Assembly (NCBI RefSeq): GCF_000203795.2
Contig: NW_006281100.1
Coordinates: 929,370-993,369, forward strand
Direction: 5' to 3'
DNA: 64,000 nt
Source: Batrachochytrium dendrobatidis JAM81
Lineage: Eukaryota; Chytridiomycota; Chytridiomycetes; Rhizophydiales
Below the pieces are notes generated by a model. The model saw only the letters and a program-made list of their open reading frames with translations. It searched no databases and was not told where the DNA came from. The translations under genes and the position numbers were made by a program. Numbering within the stretch: the first letter of the stretch is position 1; the number at the start of each line of letters is the position of its first letter. Positions 56,717 through 64,000 of this stretch are shown one piece after another.

Positions 56717-59209
56717 ATGGCTTTAGAGGCTTTGGATGCTCTAGAAGCTCTGCTGTCTGAATCTCTATCGGATCGCCCTGTTCATCTCATCCGTCCGTTT
56801 CTGTCTACTGGAACCACTGTCTGCAATCTACAACTTTTACGCTCCATTGAGCCCTGTAAGTGCTGCTCCTGTGTTGGATTTTACAGCTGTTTCTTACTGT
56901 TCTGTTAGTATGTGGTTTATCTGTTTCCGATTCAACTCCTCACTGCAGTCGTCCGTTGACTCCGCTCTCTGTCAATCCTATTGCTCTCAAACATGCTCTT
57001 GTCACTACTCTTGAAAGCATTACTTCCAAACTGCATCTTGCGTTACAAACTCTACAGTCGGATCTGTCGTTGTTGGATCCTCCCATCTTTTCTGCTGCGA
57101 CCGTCGAGGTATTTTTGCCACTTCAGTTCTTTTGTTTATATAGTCAATTAACTTTATCATTAGAACCGGAGTTTTGTTTTAGATTCATTGACTCCCATTC
57201 ATCGTATTGTCGGTGCTTGTGTTCGTTCGGCTGCTGATCATATCACTCCTGAAAACACCAGATGCATTCTTGAAAGATCTATTGAACTCACTACGCTGGA
57301 TCTTGGGTATATTCAATAAATGTCAAAATACATCGTTGGTTTGAATCATGCCATTGACTTTTTAATTGAATTTATAGGATCCAGTTTTATGCTACCGAAC
57401 CTCTTAATAATACTACTCCTGCCACCGTCACTCTTTGTGGAACAATCTTTGTTATTGATGCAAGTACATTCTTTATAATCTGATCTCAAGTCGTCTTTAT
57501 TCTATAGTCTGACTTTTTATCTGCTTTATAGATTGAGTTTGGAAACGACTCGCATGTTTCCAAAGTCAACTTGTCTATTGCTTCTAGCGTGAATTTAACT
57601 AATAGCGTAAGTCGTTTGAGTTTATAGTCACTGTTCTGTATTAATTCCAGTTTTAAACTTTATAGCAAGCCGAATCTTTGATTTTGGATCAATTGAGGTA
57701 AACCACACCTTTGTGTTGTTCATAACCTTTGACTTACTAAACCGTCAACTTAGACTGCGTAAATTGAACGATTTTAAGCAGACACTTGCGCTACTTTCCT
57801 TTCTAGATACCACATCAATACCCGGTCAGGTTGATCTATTTCAATGTATTAGCTGGATTGAGAAGGACTTGTCAGATATCTTTGCATTGGAGATGTAGGT
57901 TTTTGTTTTTAAACCCCAAACATACTTGGCATTGATTGTGTTTACACATTTAGGAGCATGCCTGAACAGACTGTCGGGACCGTTATGGTTAGTGGCCATG
58001 GCGTGCCTCGTTTCCATCAAGAGCAGTGGGGTCCTTCCATTCTCTACTGGTGTCATCCTTCGCGTACAGATATCTTGCAAGGTAATTTAGCATTGTTTAG
58101 ATAATCATTGTAGACGCTACTCTTAACTTTTTTTGAGTAGATCCAATTACTGTATCCAAGGAAACTGAATCCAAATGCATTTACAAGGCATTTGTGTCGA
58201 TGGAGCACAGCACTGAGACAGTTTTCCTTGCACAATCATGCACACAGTATCTCATTACACCATCCACTCAAGCCGATGTAGATATACTGGGATCGTCTTT
58301 ACCCACATCAATGAGTTTAGGCGGAAATCTGTTGAGGTTTCTTGATCCTACACATGCAAATGCTTGTACTGCCAATGCATCGTTTGTGCTGCAACTAGCT
58401 CCTCCAATTGTGGTTACTCTTGAAGCTGCAAAAGAGTTGATGCGTATTAACAATGACGGAATGGATGGATCTGACAATATTTTTGAATCGTATACTGATT
58501 TGATGGTGAGTTTAGTTTGTGTTTTCAAATATAATGTTTAATATTAACAATACAATAATATTTGAAGAAACAATACACACCTTTACAGCAATCAATATCA
58601 ATCAAGAGTAAAATTCAACAGGATCAATCTTCAGTATTTGCATTTCCAGAATCGATTTTGAAAACACCTGCCTTGATTGCATCTCGTATTCCATTCACAT
58701 CACCAGTCCAGCTATCTAGAATTTACTCTATTTTGCGTCAGCACATTGTTTTTCAGCACTTGTACTGCAGTATGTTTACCCCATTACCCACAGGTAAATT
58801 AATCAACTGTTTCGAGTCGAGAGTAGATTTATTTTGACACCAACTCACAACTTTGATGACTGGGTTTGAACTATATGCATTGCTAGACCATCGACAATAT
58901 ACATTCGACGTGGTGTATTGGTGCCCGCCCGTATCGATTGGCATTTCATTTATGTATTCCATTGCGCCTTATGCATTTCAAATGCATACTAAAGTGGATA
59001 CGCAAAATGCACACGTAGATGTCGAATGCCTCTGCGCATCACAATCTGAAAATGGAATGTCAGAAGCAGTTGAATGGGTTTCGTTGAACCTAAGTAATAG
59101 CGAACATGTTGAAATCAAAGAGGCAGTCGGACAGTCATTGAATATTATGTTGGGTATAGCAGCATTCAAGCGAATATTGGATTCGAGGGAATCTATGATG
59201 CAGGAATAA
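56717..59209 (+). CDS. MED1: Mediator subunit MED1
   Basis: Subunit of the Mediator coactivator, middle module, in the nucleus. It is broken by roughly ten short introns. Recognisable blocks in order are MALEALDALEALLSESLSDR, LESITSKLHLALQTLQSDLS, a segment parallel to the animal MED1 pattern (IEFGNDSHVSKVNLSIASS; LNDFKQTLALLSFL; LFQCISWIEKDLSDIFALEM), then VMVSGHGVPRFHQEQWGPSI with LYW. Later exons carry SLGGNLLRFLDPTHANACTA, FVLQLAPPIVVTLEAAKEL, LSRIYSILRQHIVFQHLYCS and HRQYTFDVVYWCPPVSIGIS, ending SRESMMQE at 59207-59209. An intron at 58793-58887 joins PLPT to DHRQYTFDV in frame. The start is the ATG at 56717. The match is to the N-terminal MED1 domain; the long disordered C-terminus of animal MED1 is absent, as in fungi. 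Confidence 0.8.
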
Positions 59210-59247
59210 TTAAATTTCTGCTTTCCCAATGCCGTATATCAATACTA

Positions 59248-59614
59248 CAGTCGTATTCATGTGAAATGCAACACTAAATAGGAGTCAGTGCATAATAAAC
59301 AGCCAATCCCACGAAATGGTGATTTACCAAATCTACTGAACAATATGTGTTTTCTAAACGAATGTTTGGAGCTACACATGGTTTGCCAACCATTGAACAA
59401 ACAGCAATGTCGCGAGATGGAGCTTTATACTGTTCATTTTTAAACGATTCAGAAAATCATTCAAGTATAATAAAAAATGGTTTGTATGGTGTGCGATTCC
59501 AGATACTGAATGTATATTGAAGAAGCAGTCGATTGTATTAGGAAAATACAAGGAATATCCAACTTATTGCATTTCAAAAACAGGCAATCTGCAAGTGTTA
59601 CATGAATACAACTG
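59248..59614. mobile_element. MITE copy 4 (complete, TA-flanked)
   Basis: Left TIR CAGTCGTATTCATGTGAAAT (59248-59267) and right TIR GTTACATGAATACAACTG (59597-59614) are inverted, and TA stands on each side (59246-59247, 59615-59616). Length 367 bp. Inner sequence ACACTAAATAGGAGTCAGTG and GCATAATAAACAGCC recurs in diverged form near 9.7 kb, 24.45 kb and 40.03 kb. It fills most of the spacer between MED1 and the ABC transporter gene. Confidence 0.75.
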
Positions 59615-59788
59615 TAGTTGCGGTATTTGGTCTTTTTCCATTGAGCTGCAGTGCCTTGTCAAATAATTTCCTGCCGTATTTCATCGTGTCATCAAAACAC
59701 TTGCAATTGGCGCTTGGCTCAATCTTGAAGATTTAAATTGGATTTTTCCTTGCTACTTTGAGTTTATACTACTCAGTTCAGCCATTCA

Positions 59789-62700
59789 ATGGATAAATTC
59801 AGACCTATTCTCCCTCTCACGGTCGCTGCTGAAAACGTTGGTGTCTCGATCGAGTCTTTCTCCTGGTGGAACTTGTTTACTGGTCAATCCGCTGCATTTC
59901 GCGCATTATCAAATGTTTCGTTTAATGCTGCCCCAGGCCAAGTTATTGCCATCATGGGTGCTTCTGGATCTGGAAAGGTGTTGTTTGTCTTGGTTATAAT
60001 TCAACTGGGCACAACATTCCCATGATGCTAATTCTGATGTATCATTGATTAATTCATGCCTTTCCATGCAGACTACTTTGTTGCATATGCTTGCTGGTGA
60101 GTCCCTGCGCTATACACCATTCTCTTTAAACTGGCAATACTTGCTCAATGTTGGGGTTGCCTTTTAATCGTTCATGTTTAAATGGCTAGGGCGGATTCAA
60201 AATGCAAAAGTCGATGGCAGTGTCACGTTTGATGGTCAGCCACCACAATCTTTTTATTCTAATGGATCGGTAGGATACGTTCAACAGTATGGTAAGATAC
60301 CAAGCTCCATCACACTGCAGTCAAATTTTCAAGGCTTTGTTATACATGATTGCTCATTCTGCTGGTTCCATTTTCAAACATAGACTATTTGATGCCTTAT
60401 CTGACTGTCAGGGAGACTTTGCGATATTGTGCTGAACTGCGACTTTCCAAAACTATTGCCCACCACGAAAAACTCAATTTGGTAGAAGAGGTTATTCTTG
60501 AACTGGGCCTCAAGGAATGTGCAGACACGATTATTGGTAATGATTGGCGAAAAGGCATTTCTGGTGGTGAAAAGCGTCGAGTCTCTGTAGGTTGTGAGCT
60601 ATTGCTTAACCCTTCTGTGCTTTTTATGGACGAGCCTACTACCGGTCTTGATTCTTTTACTTCTTTGAATTTAATGGAAACATTGGTGAGCCTGTCTCGT
60701 CGCGGACGCACTGTATTGATTTCAATCCACCAACCACGAAGTGACATTTTTAAGCTATTTGATTCCGTCATTTTACTGGCTAAAGGAATGCCAATCTATG
60801 CTGGAAAAAATGGTCCAAAACTCATCCAACACTTTGCAGATCTTGGGCATTTTATTCCTGAAAACACGAATCCAGCCGATTCATTGATTGATATATGTAG
60901 CATCAATACTCGTAGTGAGCAGGAAGAGATTAGAACACTCAAGGTTGTTGAGCATTTGACCAGTACTTGGGCCGAGTTGGTCAAATCTGATAAACATCTC
61001 GACTATGCTTACAAGCCTCGTGTTGAGATGGTTGACCCTTTTGACAACTCAACTGCATCCATTTTGACCGAGAGTACTCCAAATGAAATGTTACAAACCA
61101 CTACTGCTGACTCTCTATCCATGCCCAAACGCTTGCCAATATCAAGTAGCAGACATTCGGGTGCCTCCACTCTCTCTCAATGTGCTATTCTTACTCGTCG
61201 TGCATGGAACAATCTACTTCGAGACAATTTGTCTTTATGGGGATCACTCATTGAAACCATTGCCGTTGGTTTAATTTTTGGTGCTATTTTTTATCAGCTA
61301 CAGGATACACTTTCGGGTGTATTTAGTCGTCGCGGTGCACTCTATATTGCATCTTCCATTCAAACCTATCTAATGCTAATTTTTGTTATTTACAAATTAA
61401 CAACTGACATAAAAGTTATGGATCGTGAGCGTGCTGATCACATGTATGGCGTTGTTCCATATGTATTTGGACAGTTTATGTCCCAGCTTCCATTCAATAT
61501 CATCTTTCCATTGATTTACTCTGTGATTCTAGTAAGCTTTTTGTGGTGTTTAGATTTGATTTACAAGTTTTATATTCAATTTAGCATATCATTTTGACTT
61601 GGCTGACCAATCTAAATGCATATAATGATATATTTAGTATTTTATGATGGGTCTACGCACAGATAACCTTGCATTCCATTTTATTAATTTTGCTGCTGCA
61701 AATTTACTGGGCCATTGGGTTATTATTGGATACTCGCAATTTTGCGTTTCCCTTGCTCGAGATTTTGCCACAGCATCACTGATTGGAAGCGCCATGTATA
61801 CATTCTACTCCTCATCCAGTGGGTTTTTTGTTCAGCTTGAAACCATTCCAATATATATTAAATGGATTAGCAAAATTTCGTTTCTCACCTACCAGTATCG
61901 ACTAATGATCTCCAACGAGTTTTCAGACAACACGTTTGCATGTGCAGATGCAGGTGCTCCGTGTAGCGGCAACAGTATTCTTCGCAGTATGGCGATTGAT
62001 GTGCATGATTATCAAACCCCATTGATATCGCTGCTACTTATTTTTGTAATCTTCATGGTGGTTTCAACTATTATTTTACAATTTTTAAATGTGAATCATA
62101 ACAAGCATGCAGGGACCGTAAAATCAAGCATTAAAATGCTTGTTAAAGATGAGGATGCAGAACTGGGTATTTCTGATTCTCACAGCAATTCCAAAAATCA
62201 TCATTCCAGCATACATGTCAAGATTAAAAGTTTGACGCTGCAACTGACAATCAAATCAATAATGCCATCTACGCCTACTATTAAAAAGGTCTTGTTGGAT
62301 AATGTGACAACAAGCTTTCCTCCCAACTCACTTTCAATTATTATGGGTGGTAGCGGAACAGGAAAATCAACACTACTATCTGTTCTTACTGCACGCAAAC
62401 TGAAAATCAATGCCATGTCCAAACTGGATCAGACTGGTACTGTTATGTTTAATGACATTCCAGAAAATAATCCGGCTCGCATTGCTTCTGTGTGTTCATT
62501 TGTTCCACAAAGTGACTCTCATTTATTGCCTGCGCTGACTTGTCGCGAGACATTGCATTATGCTGCTATGTTGAGGCTGCCATCTGAGTGGACCAAGAAA
62601 CAGAAGCAAGACCAAGCAGAGCAAATTTTGGCTGTTTTGGGATTGCGTCATTGTGCAAATACAGTGGTTGGCAGCGAGTTTCGAAAGGGTATATCTGGTG

Positions 62701-64000
62701 GTGAGAAACGTCGTCTGAGTATTGGTGTGCAAATGCTGACAGATCCGAGTGTGTTGGTGATTGATGAGCCAACAAGTGGATTAGATGCATTCACTGCCCA
62801 TCATATCATGCTCACTCTCAAAAATTTGGCTCAATCTGGCCGTACTATCGTTTGCTCCATCCATCAACCTCGTAGCGATATTTTCTCCATGTTTGACCAT
62901 ATTTTACTTTTGGCTCGTGGTGGTCGCGTAGCTTATTCTGGTCCTGCTTTGCAGATTATGCCCCATTTTATTGCTTTGGGGCATGAACTTCCTGCATTCA
63001 CCAATCCAGCAGACTATATTTTGGATATAAGCTCGATAGATTTTAGAAATGCCAAAGCCGAAGCCACGACTCGTGTTCAAGTGGATCATATCGTTGACTA
63101 TTGGAAATCATGCACACTTTCCACCACTTTGGATCTAAACGACACCAAAGCTGATGTCAATGGTTCAAAAAGTGCAGAAGCAGATGGATCTTTGGAGATT
63201 AAGCCACGAAAAAAAACATCCTTCTTCAATGCATTTTATGTGCTGTCCATTCGCAGCATAGTGAATACCCAGCGTCAACCTCTTCTTGTTATTGCTCGCA
63301 TTATGCAAGTCGTATTTCTTGGTATTATACAAGCCATTTATCTCCCAAATCAGTCTTACAACCAAACCAGTATTCAAAACCGTATAGGTGTCCTTCAACA
63401 AACAGTTGCAGTTCTTTTTGTCGGTCTTCTCAATTGCGTTGCTGTTTTCCCTCCTGAACGTGATCTCCTGTATCACGAATTCGCTGATGGTGCATACACG
63501 CTTGGTCCCTTTTTCTTTGCATACAACCTTATAGAAATCCCTATTGAAATCGTTTCGGCTTTGCTGTATTCGCTGTTCATCATGTTTGCTATTGGTTTAA
63601 ATACAACACCGGTGACTTATATGTGCATGGCATTATCAGTATTTTGTTTTGTGAATATCGGCGAAAGTATCGGGATTGCTTTCTGCTCTATTGTCAATCA
63701 TGTTGGATTTTCCGTGTCGTTGACGAATTCCGTTCTAGGTATATTGAATACTCAATTCTTGCATTCAACAACACGATTAATTCATACTCGTCTACTTTTT
63801 GATCCTATTAGGTGTGTTTGTTGTTATGTCGGGTATGCTTTCATCCAATATGCCGCTGGTTCTTGATCGCTTGAATCGCATCTCACCCATCCCGTACCTT
63901 ACACGATTGATGGCTATCAATGAATTTCAATCCAATGTGATTTACACTTGCACGCAACAGGAAATTCTGACTGGGACATGCATGTATCACACGGGGTCTG
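59789..64000 (+). CDS. Full-size ABCG transporter (YOL075C-like), 3' partial
   Basis: Order is NBD-TMD-NBD-TMD, the forward full-size ABCG form seen in yeast YOL075C. NBD1: Walker A GASGSGK (split by an intron) with TTLLHMLAG on a 25-bp micro-exon (60072-60096), LTVRETLRYCAELRLS, signature ISGGEKRRVSVGCELL, Walker B VLFMDEPTTGLDSFTS, and the His loop SIHQPRSDIF. TMD1: IETIAVGLIFGAIFYQL, GVVPYVFGQFMSQLPFNIIF, then a further exon with MMGLRTDNLAFHFINFAA. NBD2: GGSGTGKSTLLSVLTARKLK, SGGEKRRLSIGVQMLTDPSV, DEPTSGLDAFTAHHI. TMD2: GPFFFAYNLIEIPIEIVSAL. An intron at about 63740-63810 leads into FVVMSGMLSSNMPLVLDRLN. The frame is open to the window end. It likely exports lipid or hydrophobic compounds; substrate unknown. 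NBD1 and NBD2 differ clearly, so this is not a recent tandem copy. Confidence 0.92.

Noticed and set aside
1..64000. CRISPR arrays, operons, bacterial-type terminators
   Set aside because: Nuclear eukaryotic DNA with spliced genes; no such structures seen.

Overview
The window is nuclear DNA of a fungus, most likely a zoosporic chytrid close to Batrachochytrium. Genes are broken by many short GT-AG introns and are densely packed on both strands. Intergenic DNA is AT-rich. Fungal housekeeping genes (DBP3, UTP7, BUD6, P0, NUP50/NUP2-type nucleoporin) sit beside genes expected in flagellated or animal-like lineages (CYB5D1, SARAF, TBC1D24-type TBC/TLDc, makorin, MED1). A secreted S41 protease lies next to a Ser/Ala/Gly-rich secreted protein. 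The genus is inferred from this combination, not proven.

Layout. 1-9.6 kb: the 3' part of a coiled-coil gene, tRNA-Trp, the FCP1 polymerase II CTD phosphatase (-), an RraA-like aldolase (-), and, divergent from it, a fused nucleotidyltransferase-glucuronokinase (+). 11.2-15.9 kb: secretory genes (S41 protease, lineage-specific secreted protein). 16.3-26.3 kb: tRNA-Glu, DBP3, CYB5D1, NUP50-like, cystathionine gamma-lyase, SARAF (-), tRNA-Asn (-). 26.6-32.2 kb: a six-exon nonribosomal peptide synthetase (-) of about 1,699 residues. 33.3-39.9 kb: ribosomal P0 (-), BUD6 (+), TBC/TLDc protein (-). 40.4-49.5 kb: makorin (+), PP4 regulatory subunit 3 (+), UTP7 (-), a KIAA1143/DUF4604 homologue (+). 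50.2-64 kb: gamma-glutamyltransferase (+), a C2H2 zinc-finger factor (-), MED1 (+) and a full-size ABCG transporter (+) that runs off the window.

Intergenic DNA carries several repeat families read directly from the sequence. The first is a small Tc1/mariner-like MITE family with terminal inverted repeats close to CAGCCGTATTCACGTAAAAT and TA flanks, in at least four paired-end copies plus solo ends. The second is an inverted pair of about 160-185 bp flanking the makorin-PP4R3 block. The third is a diverged repeat of about 110 bp upstream of the GGT and MED1 genes.

The most unusual coding loci are the NRPS and the sugar-acid kinase fusion. The NRPS has the order degenerate A-T-C-A-T-FSH1-type hydrolase. 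The fusion could turn glucuronate into a nucleotide sugar within one polypeptide. Several exons and gene ends were worked out from splice sites and reading phase and extend beyond the simple open frames: the NRPS N-terminus, the TLDc C-terminus, and the makorin, P0 and KIAA1143 first exons.
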